Assembly: GCA_017403955.1 (NCBI GenBank)
Contig: JAFRDH010000014.1
Coordinates: 1 to 64,000 of the forward strand
DNA: 64,000 nucleotides
Source: Mogibacterium sp.
GTDB taxonomy: Bacteria > Bacillota > Clostridia > Peptostreptococcales > Anaerovoracaceae
Reading direction: 5' to 3'
The notes beneath the pieces are model-generated. The model saw nothing but the letters and a program-made list of their open reading frames with translations, did not search any database and had not been told where the DNA came from. Numbering within the stretch: the stretch's first letter is position 1; each line of letters starts with the position of its first letter. Of this stretch, positions 25,380 to 34,861 are shown one piece after another. Both the position numbers and the translations under genes were made by a program.

Positions 25380-26675
25380 ATGCCTGAGTTCAAGCTCGTT
25401 GATGGACGTCTTTCTGAATACTACAATCACTTCGGGGACTATCGTCTCGTCTCATGCCAGGCGACGGACACACGTCTTATGGGTGTTGTCGCGCTCAAAC
25501 TGACATGGAGAGGCAAAGAGAAATCACGCTCCCATTACTATCAGGTGATCCATCTTGATTATTCAGAATACGGTATCGATGAATATCTGGAATTCGAATG
25601 TATTCCGGGCACTGACACTTATGCAGACAACAAGGAAGAAATGAACTATCACTGGAATCATTTCATCAATGTTATGGGCGGCGAGGTCGTCACGATATCT
25701 GCAGATGCGATGCTCAAGCTGATCGAGCTTGCAATTCCGCTTGCTTCGGATGATATCGACCGCGAATATGACGATACTACGAATTCGGAGTTCAGGCATC
25801 ATGCCCTCATGCGTCTCGATCTGATGAAAGCAGAGCTGGCAAAGGCAGGTGTTACTTCGGATACATGTACCGCAGCCGCGTCGATCTATGCAACTTCTCC
25901 TGAGAAACTCGCTTCATGTGAGACGATCAATTATTTTATCATGCGTGTTATCGACCATGATTTTGACGCGGCAGAATTCCTTTCGGTGATGCCGAGGGAA
26001 GAAATCGAAAACTGTATGCTCGCTGAGCCCGGGATCCAGACTCTTGTCCGGAGCAGCATAACCAGGAGCTCCGTCGATGTCGATCCGCCGGAGGACGGGA
26101 TCTCTTATCCATACAGGTGCAGGATCACAACTCTTGGCCGAAACGGGTATTATCATGCATCATTCGTTATCTGGCTCAATGCAGATTACAAGACTCGCAA
26201 TGCCAAGGTATCAGATATACAGGTCGGATCTCTGGTCAAGCTTTCAGAATATGAATCCGCCCTTCAGGTAGTACAGAAAGAATACATTACAGTATTCGAA
26301 TGTCCGGATAATGTTCTCAATCATTTCAATATTGAATATATAGGTCCCATGTCCGGTGCTGATCCGGTCGTGGTGCCTAATGGCTGGCTCTATACCGCAT
26401 ACAAAAAAGACAATTCACATGTCAATAAGACAGAGTACAGACTCGGTGATGATGTCTTCGGATATGCCCTTCTGAGCATCGGAGGTCAGTTCATCCTGAT
26501 GACTCATGATATGACAAGCATAACGACTCTGGACAACGCGGTTCTGTACTCACTGTACTCTCCTCAGATGAGCGCATCGGGGAGATATCTGCTCGAAAAG
26601 ACTCCGGTCTTCCATACTCTGTGTCATACACCGGGTGCACTTTTTGAAGACCTTATCGAGCCAAAAAATGACTGA
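25380..26675 (+). CDS. unknown cytosolic protein (431 aa)
   Basis: A 431-residue protein I do not recognise. There is no signal peptide, membrane span or recognisable catalytic motif. The N-terminal 110 residues look beta-rich with alternating charged and aromatic residues; about 110-220 is helical (SDDIDREYDDTT, then HHALMRLDLMKAELAK); the C-terminal half is again beta-rich. ATGAGGTAATAAT precedes the ATG, and a TATAAT promoter lies upstream. It appears to be a single-gene unit. Codon use and base composition match the neighbours, so there is no sign of recent transfer. Confidence 0.7.
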   Translation: MPEFKLVDGRLSEYYNHFGDYRLVSCQATDTRLMGVVALKLTWRGKEKSRSHYYQVIHLDYSEYGIDEYLEFECIPGTDTYADNKEEMNYHWNHFINVMGGEVVTISADAMLKLIELAIPLASDDIDREYDDTTNSEFRHHALMRLDLMKAELAKAGVTSDTCTAAASIYATSPEKLASCETINYFIMRVIDHDFDAAEFLSVMPREEIENCMLAEPGIQTLVRSSITRSSVDVDPPEDGISYPYRCRITTLGRNGYYHASFVIWLNADYKTRNAKVSDIQVGSLVKLSEYESALQVVQKEYITVFECPDNVLNHFNIEYIGPMSGADPVVVPNGWLYTAYKKDNSHVNKTEYRLGDDVFGYALLSIGGQFILMTHDMTSITTLDNAVLYSLYSPQMSASGRYLLEKTPVFHTLCHTPGALFEDLIEPKND

Positions 26676-26991
26676 AAAAGGACTCCTACATTAGCAAAAA
26701 AACAATGCGGCCGAAATTTGTTCGATTTTTTGCTTCAATTTTTCAACACGACTGAAAGCCAACAATTTACAATATTTTGGCGCTTTTCCACACAAAAAAC
26801 AGAAATCGTATACATTTTTATCCACTATGGCATGTGGAAAACTCCACATCCTAAAACCCTGCAATTTCAACGGTATTGAGGTTTTTTCCTCAATGTCAAC
26901 AGGATTTATCCACAGTTTTTGAAAAAATGTTTTTGGCGATTTTGTTCGATTTTGTGAAACGCGTGAAACACTACAGAATGAGGTTAAAAAT
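26676..26991. other. 316-bp AT-rich gap with DnaA-box-like 9-mers
   Basis: No gene is seen here. Four DnaA-box-like 9-mers occur in 131 bp: TTTTCCACA (26784-26792, plus), TTATCCACT (26818-26826, plus), TGTGGAAAA (26833-26841, minus copy of TTTTCCACA) and the perfect consensus TTATCCACA (26906-26914, plus). A perfect hairpin ATTGAGG-TTTTTT-CCTCAAT lies at 26875-26894. The 13-mer TTTGTTCGATTTT occurs twice, flanking the cluster. Whether DnaA binds is untested. Confidence 0.5.
26717..26953. repeat. pair of perfect 13-nt direct repeats flanking the DnaA-box cluster
   Basis: TTTGTTCGATTTT occurs at 26717-26729 and again at 26941-26953, in the same orientation and 224 bp apart, on either side of the DnaA-box-like sites. 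Confidence 0.7.
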
Positions 26992-28221
26992 ATGTCAACA
27001 ATAAGAATTTATCAAACAGACAGATACATGACAGAGAACAAAGCTGAAATCACAGCAGTGCGTGAAATCAACGGTTTTGACACCTTCACCTGTACTCAAT
27101 CTGTCTTCTTCCCTGTCGGCGGCGGGCAGCCTTCAGATACCGGAACAGTATCACTCGGAGACAAGGTTTACGAAGTGGTCTCAGCGTCGGACAATGGTCT
27201 TGAATCTGATGTCTGGCACCTGACTGATGCTCCTTCGGGTACTTTCCACACCGGAGATGAAGTCACTTTGACGATCGACTGGGATGTAAGATTCCGCAAT
27301 ATGCAGCGCCATCTCGGAGAGCATATGCTCAGCGGGACCATGCACACATTGTTCGGCGGAGTCAATAAGGGATTTCATATGGGTGAAGATTTCATAACCA
27401 TAGATATCGATCTCGGAGGCAGGATGCTGACAAATGAAGAGCTCGATCTTGCAGAGCGCACTGTCAACGAAGCTATCTGGGCGGACCTGCCTGTGACTGT
27501 CACATGCTATGACGACTACGAGTCATCCCTCGAGATGCCTGTCAGAAAAGCTGTTCCTCATGATGGAAAAGTCTATGTTGTTACCGTTGGCGATCTGAAA
27601 GACCCGTATGACTGCATAGCATGCTGCGGCACCCACCCTGCTTCAAGCTCAGAGGTCGGACTTCTCGCTATTTACAAGTGCGACCCTAACAAAGGAATGA
27701 ACCGTATCTTCTTCGACTGCGGCAAAATGGCCAGAGACAAGCTCGCAGCGGATTCCCGTCTCCTTGCCGAAATAGCAAAGAGATATTCATGCAGTACATC
27801 AGATCTCATGAAGCGCCTTGACACAGAAGCTGAGAATATTTCAGCACTCAAGGCAAGGATCGCCGGCCTTTCATCATATGTAAGAGATGCAGAGCGCACC
27901 AAAATAATCGAGGATATGACTCTGTCTGTCGGTGATGTATATACCTATTCTTCAGACATCCTCAGCGTAGACGAGCTTCTTAAACTGGGATTCTCTGTGA
28001 TCGAGGATACGAATGATCAGATCCTTCTGATGATGCACCCTGAAAGCCTGACATGCCTTGTTTTCTCCTCAGGTGAAGTCAAATGCGGAAAGCTTATCAA
28101 GGAACACGCTCCGGAATTCGGCGGACGCGGCGGCGGAAGGGACGATAACGCACGTGCAGTATTCAGATCAGCTGCGGATATGCGTGCCTTTGCAAGCGCT
28201 GTAGAAAAAATGTTACAATAA
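26992..28221 (+). CDS. alanyl-tRNA editing protein (AlaX-L type)
   Basis: A 409-residue stand-alone editing protein that hydrolyses Ser-tRNA(Ala) or Gly-tRNA(Ala). An N-terminal AlaRS-like beta domain carries GGGQPSDTG. The zinc-binding HxxxH is at His107/His111 (RHLGEHMLSG) and the second half of the site is CCGTHP at about 215-220. Residues about 265-300 form a coiled coil, and the C-terminus is a DHHA1 domain with FGGRGGGRDDNARA. It lacks the aminoacylation domain of AlaRS. GAGG precedes the ATG. It is followed 50 bp later by a kinase-like gene on the same strand. Confidence 0.92.
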   Translation: MSTIRIYQTDRYMTENKAEITAVREINGFDTFTCTQSVFFPVGGGQPSDTGTVSLGDKVYEVVSASDNGLESDVWHLTDAPSGTFHTGDEVTLTIDWDVRFRNMQRHLGEHMLSGTMHTLFGGVNKGFHMGEDFITIDIDLGGRMLTNEELDLAERTVNEAIWADLPVTVTCYDDYESSLEMPVRKAVPHDGKVYVVTVGDLKDPYDCIACCGTHPASSSEVGLLAIYKCDPNKGMNRIFFDCGKMARDKLAADSRLLAEIAKRYSCSTSDLMKRLDTEAENISALKARIAGLSSYVRDAERTKIIEDMTLSVGDVYTYSSDILSVDELLKLGFSVIEDTNDQILLMMHPESLTCLVFSSGEVKCGKLIKEHAPEFGGRGGGRDDNARAVFRSAADMRAFASAVEKMLQ

Positions 28222-28271
28222 ATGTGCCATAATATGACTCAAAGATCATTAATATGCAAAGGAGAACTACT

Positions 28272-28931
28272 ATGTCAGACTCGAAAGACAAAATCATAGT
28301 TACTATAGACAGGGAATTCGGAAGCGGCGGTCATGAGGTAGGAAGAAGACTTGCAGATAGACTGGGGATCAAGTTTTATGACGAAGAACTCATATCAAGA
28401 GCTGCTGCTGTGACAGGATATCATGAAGAATATATAAGAGAAAACGATGAGAAGGCTCCTGACTATCCGGTAGCTACATTCTTCTCAGGATTTGAATCAT
28501 TCCAGCTGTCACCGTTCTCGAAGATCCAGGAAGAAGAGTTCAGGATCATCAGAGAGATCGCTGCCGAAGAAAGCTGTGTTATCGTAGGCCGCGCTGCTGA
28601 TTATATCCTCAGCGAAGAACCTCATGTCAGCATTTTCATTTTCGCGCCGATCGAAGAACGAGTAAAACGCAACCTGGCGATTTCTCCGATCAAGCATCCG
28701 GAAGAGCATTATGACGCAGCAAGTATGGAAAGATACGTAAAGCAGATCGATAAGCAGCGCCGCAGATATTATGAATTCTATACCGACAACAAGTGGGGCG
28801 GCAGAGATGTATATGACCTTCTGATCAATACAAGCCGCGCAGGAGTTGCCGGAGCAGTCGATATTATCGAAGCATATATCAAAGGCGGCAAAGGTCTCGA
28901 TCTGCTCTCAGATGTACCTGAAATCAAATAA
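28272..28931 (+). CDS. cytidylate kinase-like family protein
   Basis: A 219-residue P-loop protein of the cytidylate kinase-like family (distinct from the housekeeping Cmk). The nucleotide loop is DREFGSGGHEVGRRLA near residues 14-29; a lid region with multiple arginines is KQIDKQRRRYYEFY. The start at 28272 follows AAAGGAG; an upstream in-frame ATG at 28254 has no ribosome binding site. Members occur in many Bacillota, and their substrate is generally not known. It converges on rluB with only 5 bp between the stops. Confidence 0.85.
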   Translation: MSDSKDKIIVTIDREFGSGGHEVGRRLADRLGIKFYDEELISRAAAVTGYHEEYIRENDEKAPDYPVATFFSGFESFQLSPFSKIQEEEFRIIREIAAEESCVIVGRAADYILSEEPHVSIFIFAPIEERVKRNLAISPIKHPEEHYDAASMERYVKQIDKQRRRYYEFYTDNKWGGRDVYDLLINTSRAGVAGAVDIIEAYIKGGKGLDLLSDVPEIK

Positions 28932-28936
28932 TAAGC

Positions 28937-29638
28937 TTAAACTCTTTTAAGATAATCTATTTCTGCCGGGCTCAGTTTGCGGCACTGTCCTATGGCAAGT
29001 TTGCCGATTGTCAGGTTGCCGAGCCCGGTCCTGCAGAGTTCAAGAACAGGATGTCCGACCGCTTTAAACATGCGGCGGACTTGTCTGTTTTTGCCTTCAT
29101 GTATCGTGATTTCTGCAAGTGTCGAATTGCGGTCGTGCTTTATAAGATGTACTTCTGCAGGCGAAGTCACGAATCCTCCTATATCCACACCCTTTTCGAG
29201 CATTTTTGCTTCTGCAAGTGTTACGATTCCTGCTGCCCTGACCAGATATTTCTTAGGGAATTCTCCGGATGGATGCATGAGCTTGTTGGAGAGTTCTCCG
29301 TCATTAGTAAGAATGAGGAGTCCTGATGTATTATAGTCAAGTCTTCCGACAGGGAAAACTCTTGTGCTGTCAGGTACAAGCTCTGTCACAACAGGTCTTC
29401 CCTCTTTGTCAGCAGTGGATGTTACATAACCTGTCGGTTTGTTGAGAAGATAATAAACTTTCTTCTGTGCAGGTGTGATCTTGTTCCCGTCGACCTCGAT
29501 CACATCCCCGTCCTGAACATGATAGCCCGGATTTTCCAGCACCTGTCCATTGACACGCACTCTGCCCTCGCCTATCATTTCATCTGCCTTACGTCTGCTG
29601 GTTATGCCGGCTGCTGCTATATATTGATTGATCCTCAT
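28937..29638 (-). CDS. rluB: 23S rRNA pseudouridine synthase RluB-type
   Basis: A 233-residue pseudouridine synthase of the RsuA/RluB/E/F family. The N-terminal S4 RNA-binding domain covers about 1-60 (INQYIAAAGITSRRKADEMI). The catalytic Asp is in the motif GRLDYNTSGLL. LxHPSGEFPKKYLV and GKNRQVRRMF are typical. RluB modifies U2605 of 23S rRNA in E. coli. The ATG at 29638 is preferred over GTG 29644, which overlaps the scpB stop. It is the last gene of the scpA-scpB unit, a conserved pairing in Bacillota. Confidence 0.93.
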   Translation of the reverse strand: MRINQYIAAAGITSRRKADEMIGEGRVRVNGQVLENPGYHVQDGDVIEVDGNKITPAQKKVYYLLNKPTGYVTSTADKEGRPVVTELVPDSTRVFPVGRLDYNTSGLLILTNDGELSNKLMHPSGEFPKKYLVRAAGIVTLAEAKMLEKGVDIGGFVTSPAEVHLIKHDRNSTLAEITIHEGKNRQVRRMFKAVGHPVLELCRTGLGNLTIGKLAIGQCRKLSPAEIDYLKRV

Positions 29639-29643
29639 TGTCA

Positions 29644-30252
29644 CTATTCCTCTTCCTGTGGTGCTTTGCTTGCTTCATCTTCAAAATCGAGTGTCATCTG
29701 TCCATACATCTCATCATCAGGTGTCCTGCGGAGCTCTTCATATTCCGGTACCTCCGGCAGATCTTTGAGTGATGTGAATCCGAACTTCTTAAGGAACTCT
29801 TTTGTCGTAGAGTATATAAGCGGTCTTCCGACTGCTTCAGATCTTCCGGTCACTTCAACAAGGCCCTTGTCCACAAGTCCGTCAATAACTCTTTCGCTCT
29901 TGATCCCTCTTATGGAATCTATCTCCGATCTGGTGACAGGCTGACGATATGCGATGATTGCAAGTACTTCAAGAGCAGCCTGGGAAAGTCTTTTGACTCT
30001 TACAGGCGTGCAGAGTTTCCTGACAAAAAGGTCATTTTCGACATGAGTAACAAATCCGAAAGAATCGTCCACTTCGCGGATCCTTATTCCCCTGCCCTCC
30101 TGCTCATATTCATTCTGAAGCTCTTTGAACAGCTCTCTGACCTCGGATCTCTCTGCTTCGAGAACTTCAGCCGCGTCTTTGACATCGAGCGGACCGCCCC
30201 ACATGAACATCATTGTCTCAAGAGCGGATTTCATTACTTTTCTGCTATACAT
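29644..30252 (-). CDS. scpB: segregation and condensation protein B
   Basis: A 202-residue winged-helix protein that binds ScpA and SMC in the bacterial condensin complex and acts in chromosome segregation. The two winged-helix domains are seen at about 1-85 and 90-165 with the family motif [20 protein letters not shown]. The acidic C-terminal tail is normal. The ATG at 30252 is preferred because AAAGGAG precedes it; it overlaps the scpA stop by 8 bp, indicating coupled translation. Confidence 0.95.
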   Translation of the reverse strand: MYSRKVMKSALETMMFMWGGPLDVKDAAEVLEAERSEVRELFKELQNEYEQEGRGIRIREVDDSFGFVTHVENDLFVRKLCTPVRVKRLSQAALEVLAIIAYRQPVTRSEIDSIRGIKSERVIDGLVDKGLVEVTGRSEAVGRPLIYSTTKEFLKKFGFTSLKDLPEVPEYEELRRTPDDEMYGQMTLDFEDEASKAPQEEE

Positions 30253-31030
30253 CTGCCTGCTCCTTTCCGGCACCGGAATCGCTATCTGCTGTAAGTTTGC
30301 GTGTGACGGTTATCTCGCCGAAGTTTTCTTTCTGTTCTGCGTCATATCCCTGGTTCCTGATCATCGACAGGAGTGACATGAATGACAATGTCACATCGTA
30401 CCTGTCAGGCTTATCAGGCAGCAGTTCTGTAAAGGAAACTTTACATTTGCCCATCCTGAACTTCTCCTCCAGTCTTAAAGTCATATCCTCGATCCTGGCC
30501 TCGATCGTTTCCTTGCGCTTTCTTACGCGCTGATACCTTTTGGAAACTTCTTCGACCTTTTTCTTGCGCGTCAGGAATAAAATGAACGCATTGACCATCT
30601 GCTCCTCAGTCGCGTAAAGGATCTCCTCAGGATTCTCAAGATATTCCGACATATCCTCAGCCGGTTTCTCATGTATCGCCAGATTGTATTCCTCCTGCTC
30701 AGCGAGCATTTCTGCGATTTTCTTGGTTCTGACATACTCAAGAAGCCTTCCCTTCAGCTCTTCGCGAGGATCCTCCTCGATCATGATCTCGCCTGCTTCT
30801 GTCACTCTCGGAAGGAGCATGTGAGATTTGAGCCTGATCAGCACGGCTGCGAGAACTATGAACTCTGTGTCTACCTCGACGTTAAGTTCATCCATCTCTT
30901 TGAGATAGGCTATATATTGTTCCGTTATCTCAGCGACCTTGATATCGTATATATCCATCCTGGCATTCTCCAGGAGATATACGAGGAGGTCGAACGGACC
31001 TTCAAATTTATCGATTCTGACTTTGTACAC
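30245..31030 (-). CDS. scpA: segregation and condensation protein A
   Basis: A 261-residue kleisin that bridges the SMC head domains. The N-terminal motif [19 protein letters not shown] is diagnostic, the middle is charged and helical, and the C-terminal winged helix (about 180-250) binds the SMC head. It lies 16 bp after truA and overlaps scpB. Normal length and intact. Confidence 0.95.
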   Translation of the reverse strand: MYKVRIDKFEGPFDLLVYLLENARMDIYDIKVAEITEQYIAYLKEMDELNVEVDTEFIVLAAVLIRLKSHMLLPRVTEAGEIMIEEDPREELKGRLLEYVRTKKIAEMLAEQEEYNLAIHEKPAEDMSEYLENPEEILYATEEQMVNAFILFLTRKKKVEEVSKRYQRVRKRKETIEARIEDMTLRLEEKFRMGKCKVSFTELLPDKPDRYDVTLSFMSLLSMIRNQGYDAEQKENFGEITVTRKLTADSDSGAGKEQADV

Positions 31031-31046
31031 TAAAGTTCCCTTTCTT

Positions 31047-31817
31047 TCAGAAATATATCTCTTTAAGATAAAGCCCCTGCGGAGGTGCTGTGAAACCTGC
31101 TTTGCCTCTGTTCCGGCTCTCGATTATTTCCGGCAGATCTTCAGGCGATTTCCTGCCGGATCCTACCTCTACGAGAGTGCCGACGATTATGCGGACCATA
31201 TTATAAAGAAAACCATCTCCCGTTATCTCGATAATGATGCTCCGCTCATCAGCCGTTATCTCAAGGCTTGAAACAGTCCTTACCGTTGTCTCTCGCGGAG
31301 TCCCTCCTGCCGTTTCGAAGCATTTGAAATCATGAGTCCCGACGATATAAGAAGCCGCCTTTTTCATTGCTTCGAGGTCAAGCTGATCTGCGTCGGGATA
31401 CTGGAAGGCTTGCTTCCTGCGGAAAATGTCTCCGGTCTTGTCGATGATATATCTGTATGTCTTGCCTTTGCATGAATATCTTGCATGGAAATCATCAGGC
31501 ATCACTTCTGCTGAAATGATACGTATATCCCCCGGCGCGCCGGATCTTCCTGTTCCGCCTGCACCGAATCTGCGATTCATGACCTCAGGGAGTTTCTCTA
31601 CAGGCATCGGACAGTTCCATTCGAAACTCGCGCACTGCCCGAGAGCATGCACGCCGGCATCCGTCCTGCTCGTTCCATGGATAGGCACATCCTCCATTGC
31701 GATGTACTTAAGCACATGCTCTATCTCTCCCTGGACCGTTCTTGCTGCAGGCTGTTTCTGCCAGCCCGAAAAATTCGTCCCGTCATATTCTATTTTGATC
31801 AAAACATTCTTGCCCAT
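31047..31817 (-). CDS. truA: tRNA pseudouridine(38-40) synthase
   Basis: A 256-residue pseudouridine synthase modifying positions 38-40 of the tRNA anticodon arm. The catalytic Asp53 is in GTSRTDAGVHALGQ, and the second conserved region FLYNMVRIIVGTLVEVG is present. Full length. It lies between the prepilin peptidase gene (17 bp gap) and scpA (16 bp gap) in one operon. Confidence 0.95.
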   Translation of the reverse strand: MGKNVLIKIEYDGTNFSGWQKQPAARTVQGEIEHVLKYIAMEDVPIHGTSRTDAGVHALGQCASFEWNCPMPVEKLPEVMNRRFGAGGTGRSGAPGDIRIISAEVMPDDFHARYSCKGKTYRYIIDKTGDIFRRKQAFQYPDADQLDLEAMKKAASYIVGTHDFKCFETAGGTPRETTVRTVSSLEITADERSIIIEITGDGFLYNMVRIIVGTLVEVGSGRKSPEDLPEIIESRNRGKAGFTAPPQGLYLKEIYF

Positions 31818-31834
31818 ATTTTATGATTATGTGA

Positions 31835-32602
31835 TTACAGCACGAACAGGAAGTCCGTGAGGTTCCATAGGAAGAGAAAATACACTGTTACTGCCGCGCA
31901 TGCTGCGGGCATCATCGCATTGGAATCCCTGATCGTGCCTCTCCCTGTGATGATCAGTACGAAAGCCTCCAGAGCGAACAGGAGTGTGGTCAGAATATAA
32001 ATAACGACGATCCCTGTCGGTCCTGCAATAAGGCCCATACACGTGAAAAACTTGATATCCGCCCCGCCAAGCGAGCCGGTCCTGAAAAGAAGCAGTCCAA
32101 GTCCGAATATGACAAGCGATATCCCGAGTCCTATACCTGCCCCGGCAAAAGGCTCCCACCATTTGTCATGATAGTTGATGAAAGCTACAGACATAACGGC
32201 CAGACAAAGGCTGAACTGATCAGGCACAACTTTGTAAAGCTGATCCGATATCGCCATCAGCAGGATCACGCACAGAACGCACATGACGGATATCTCAAAC
32301 CCTATACCTCCGCCTCCTCTGACAGCCAGATATATTCCTACAATACCAAAATATCCGGTGAATGCGTATTTCCAGGGTGTGCTGGGAAGTCTCTGCCGCC
32401 CTTCATTATCCGCCTTGACAAGATCCGGCGGAATTATCCGGCGTATCTCGCCGGTTATCTCCTTAGCAGGATCATTTTCATCGTAGTCTTCGAACCATTT
32501 TGCCCTAATATTATTGAATGCCACAACACTGCCGTTCCCGAAGAATACGGCAAGTGCTATGGCAATCACTATTCTGATTATTAAATTAGTCTCGTAACTC
32601 AT
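31835..32602 (-). CDS. prepilin peptidase (A24 family aspartic protease)
   Basis: A 255-residue membrane protein of the A24 family that cleaves type IV prepilin-like leader peptides. The two catalytic aspartates are in ISDQLYKVVPD and GGADIKFF. The N-terminal segment GSVVAFNNIRA resembles the start of the methyltransferase half (GSFLNVVIYRLP) of full PilD proteins, but the following part is short and lacks its cysteines. About seven or eight hydrophobic helices are present. No pilin or assembly ATPase gene is in the window, so the substrates are elsewhere. No good ribosome binding site is seen close to the ATG. Confidence 0.82.
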   Translation of the reverse strand: MSYETNLIIRIVIAIALAVFFGNGSVVAFNNIRAKWFEDYDENDPAKEITGEIRRIIPPDLVKADNEGRQRLPSTPWKYAFTGYFGIVGIYLAVRGGGGIGFEISVMCVLCVILLMAISDQLYKVVPDQFSLCLAVMSVAFINYHDKWWEPFAGAGIGLGISLVIFGLGLLLFRTGSLGGADIKFFTCMGLIAGPTGIVVIYILTTLLFALEAFVLIITGRGTIRDSNAMMPAACAAVTVYFLFLWNLTDFLFVL

Positions 32603-32649
32603 TAAGTAAATCAGTGCCTCCCGGCAATATGAATCATTTGTATCGGATA

Positions 32650-33588
32650 CTATTTAGCGATGCAGTCATCAAGGAACTCAAGCATATCCTTATAAACCAC
32701 ATCTCTATCTGTCTCATTGAGGATCTCATGTCTGTCATCCTCATACAGTTTGATGTCGACTCTGCAAGGTGAATTCTCGCTGTATACCATGAAAGCCTTG
32801 CGAACGCCCTCTCCCCAGTTGCCTACAGGATCCTCTGCGCCTGATGTGAACAGAATCGGGAGTCCCACCGGGAGATTCTTCATTCGTTTGAGGTCGTGAG
32901 CCTTCTCCATTCCACTGAACATATGGTAGTATCCGTTTGGTGTGAAGCGGAATGTGCACCAAGGCTGTGCTCTATACCAGTCGACGATCTTTTCGTCCTT
33001 GGTCAGCCAGTCAGAAGAAGTTCTCGGGTTCTCGATCTTCTTGAGGTAAGAGCCAAATCCCATAGCATCCAGCATTTTGGCTGATTTGCCGACTTTGTTC
33101 TTCCCGAGGAGTGTCGCGACAAGCTTGCCTGCCTTGAGTGTGGCATTAGGCATCCATCCTGTTCCCATGACGATCACACCTGCGAGATCCTCTGCATATC
33201 TGCCGTCCTTCTCAGTGATGTACTGGCGGAGAAGGAATGATCCCATGCTGTGTCCGAGCATTGTATACGGGATGTCAGGAAACTCGCCATGTGTCATGAG
33301 CCTGAGCTGATGGATATCAGAAATGACCCATGCGTTGCCGTCTTTTCCGAAATACCCATGGTATTCATCGGATATAACTGAAGCACCATGGCCGAGGTGA
33401 TCCTCTCCTACAACAAGATATCCGTGCTCAGTCATGAACTTAGCAAAATCGTCATATCTGTCTATGAATTCGACCATTCCGTGAATGATCTGCAGGATAG
33501 CCTTAGGTTCGCCTTCAGGTTCCCATCTGATTGCATGTATCTGAGTCTTGCCGTCAACTGACGGATAATAGAATTCCTTCTTAGTCAT
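32650..33588 (-). CDS. alpha/beta hydrolase, monoacylglycerol-lipase type
   Basis: A 312-residue cytosolic serine hydrolase. The nucleophile motif is GHSMGSF, the oxyanion region IIHGMVEFIDRYDDFA is typical of the serine aminopeptidase S33 / monoacylglycerol lipase group, and the acid and His are likely in SGAEDPVG and DDRHEILNE. No signal peptide. The start at 33588 follows GGGAGG; the upstream extension to 33627 has no ribosome binding site. The natural substrate (lysophospholipid or monoglyceride) is inferred from the family only. Confidence 0.9.
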   Translation of the reverse strand: MTKKEFYYPSVDGKTQIHAIRWEPEGEPKAILQIIHGMVEFIDRYDDFAKFMTEHGYLVVGEDHLGHGASVISDEYHGYFGKDGNAWVISDIHQLRLMTHGEFPDIPYTMLGHSMGSFLLRQYITEKDGRYAEDLAGVIVMGTGWMPNATLKAGKLVATLLGKNKVGKSAKMLDAMGFGSYLKKIENPRTSSDWLTKDEKIVDWYRAQPWCTFRFTPNGYYHMFSGMEKAHDLKRMKNLPVGLPILFTSGAEDPVGNWGEGVRKAFMVYSENSPCRVDIKLYEDDRHEILNETDRDVVYKDMLEFLDDCIAK

Positions 33589-33654
33589 AACATCCTCCCT
33601 CTCATGGATGATCCTGTGAATTCCCATACTGTCAGTAATTATATCATAGTATAA

Positions 33655-34845
33655 TCAATCGCCGTTCACTTTTTTACTCTTTTCCGGCTTCGCTCCATGA
33701 TACTGATAGAACTGTGTTTCGATAGTTCCGTTGTATAATTTGCGTCTGCGGTCAGCTTTTCTTCCGGTCTCTTTGTCGATGAATTTCTCGAGCTCTTTGT
33801 CGGATGTGATCAGGAAGAACGACCAGTTCGGGCAGTCCTTGATTAGTTCCGCGAGATGCCTGTAGATCTGTCTGATCGACTTATCATCCCCTATACGCTT
33901 GCCGTAAGGCAGATTGGAGATCACGACGCCGCGTTCTTCTTTCGAGACACCCTTAGGTATTCCCGCACCAGGCTCCCATTTATTCATGTCCATACAGATG
34001 AAGTCGATATCGTCTGCCACGCCCGCCTCATCTGCATTATCCTTAGCCGCTCTGACCGCTCGCTTGTCTATATCCATAGCGGTGATGCTGAGTTCAGACT
34101 CAAAGTCTGCAGCTTCATATGCAAGTTTCTTCTCTTCTTTCCAGATGTCCTCAGGAATCATTTCCCAGTCTTCGCACGCGAAGTTCCGGCTGAGTCCCGG
34201 GGCTATGTTCCTCGCGATCATCGCAGCCTCGATAGGGATCGTTCCCGAGCCGCAGCACGGATCGACCAGGACTCTGTCCTTACGGTAAAAGCTCAGCTGC
34301 ACAAGCGCAGCTGCGAGCGTCTCTTTGATAGGAGCGGCTACATCGCTGACTCTGTATCCTCTCTTGTGAAGACCTGCTCCGCTGGTATCGATGAGCATCA
34401 GGAAATTGTCCTTGTGCGCTATGAATCTTATTCTGTATTCCGCGCCCGTCTCCGGAAGTCTGTCCATGCAGTAAAACTCCCCGAGCCTTGCGGCTATTGC
34501 TTTATTGACTATGCTCTGACATGCCGGAACACTGTGAAGAACGGATTTGACAGAGCCTCCTGAAACAGGGAATCTGCCGCTGACAGGTATGATATCCTCC
34601 CATGGAATACCTTTGGTCTGCTGGAACAGCTCTTCAAAAGTCGTCGCATGGAACTCTCCCATACGGATGTATACTCTGTCCGCTGTCCTTAGCCACAGAT
34701 TGGATCTGACGGCAGCTCTCTCATCGCCCATGTATGTGACCCTGCCGTCTTCTGTCTTTATTATCTTGTATCCGAGTGCCTCGATCTCGCGGCGTACGAC
34801 TGCTTCAAGGCCGAATGTTGCAGTAGCAACTAATTCCAGTTTCAT
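33655..34845 (-). CDS. THUMP-domain class I RNA methyltransferase (RlmL/YpsC family)
   Basis: A 396-residue SAM-dependent methyltransferase acting on large-subunit rRNA. The N-terminal THUMP domain (about 45-155) binds RNA. The SAM motif I is DPCCGSGTIPIEAA, and the N6/N2-type catalytic motif reads NLPYGKR (variant of NPPY). Bacterial homologues include B. subtilis YpsC and the N-terminal half of E. coli RlmL (m2G2445). GGTGATC is a weak ribosome binding site. The gene follows nrdG by about 40 bp but with a hairpin between. Confidence 0.9.
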   Translation of the reverse strand: MKLELVATATFGLEAVVRREIEALGYKIIKTEDGRVTYMGDERAAVRSNLWLRTADRVYIRMGEFHATTFEELFQQTKGIPWEDIIPVSGRFPVSGGSVKSVLHSVPACQSIVNKAIAARLGEFYCMDRLPETGAEYRIRFIAHKDNFLMLIDTSGAGLHKRGYRVSDVAAPIKETLAAALVQLSFYRKDRVLVDPCCGSGTIPIEAAMIARNIAPGLSRNFACEDWEMIPEDIWKEEKKLAYEAADFESELSITAMDIDKRAVRAAKDNADEAGVADDIDFICMDMNKWEPGAGIPKGVSKEERGVVISNLPYGKRIGDDKSIRQIYRHLAELIKDCPNWSFFLITSDKELEKFIDKETGRKADRRRKLYNGTIETQFYQYHGAKPEKSKKVNGD

Positions 34846-34861
34846 ATTTGATCACCAAATT

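Noticed and set aside
26676-26991. Chromosomal origin of replication
   Set aside because: DnaA-box-like sites and AT-rich sequence are present, but dnaA, dnaN and recF are not nearby and gene polarity does not switch here as expected: genes from 28.9 to 61 kb are mostly on the minus strand to the right of the gap.
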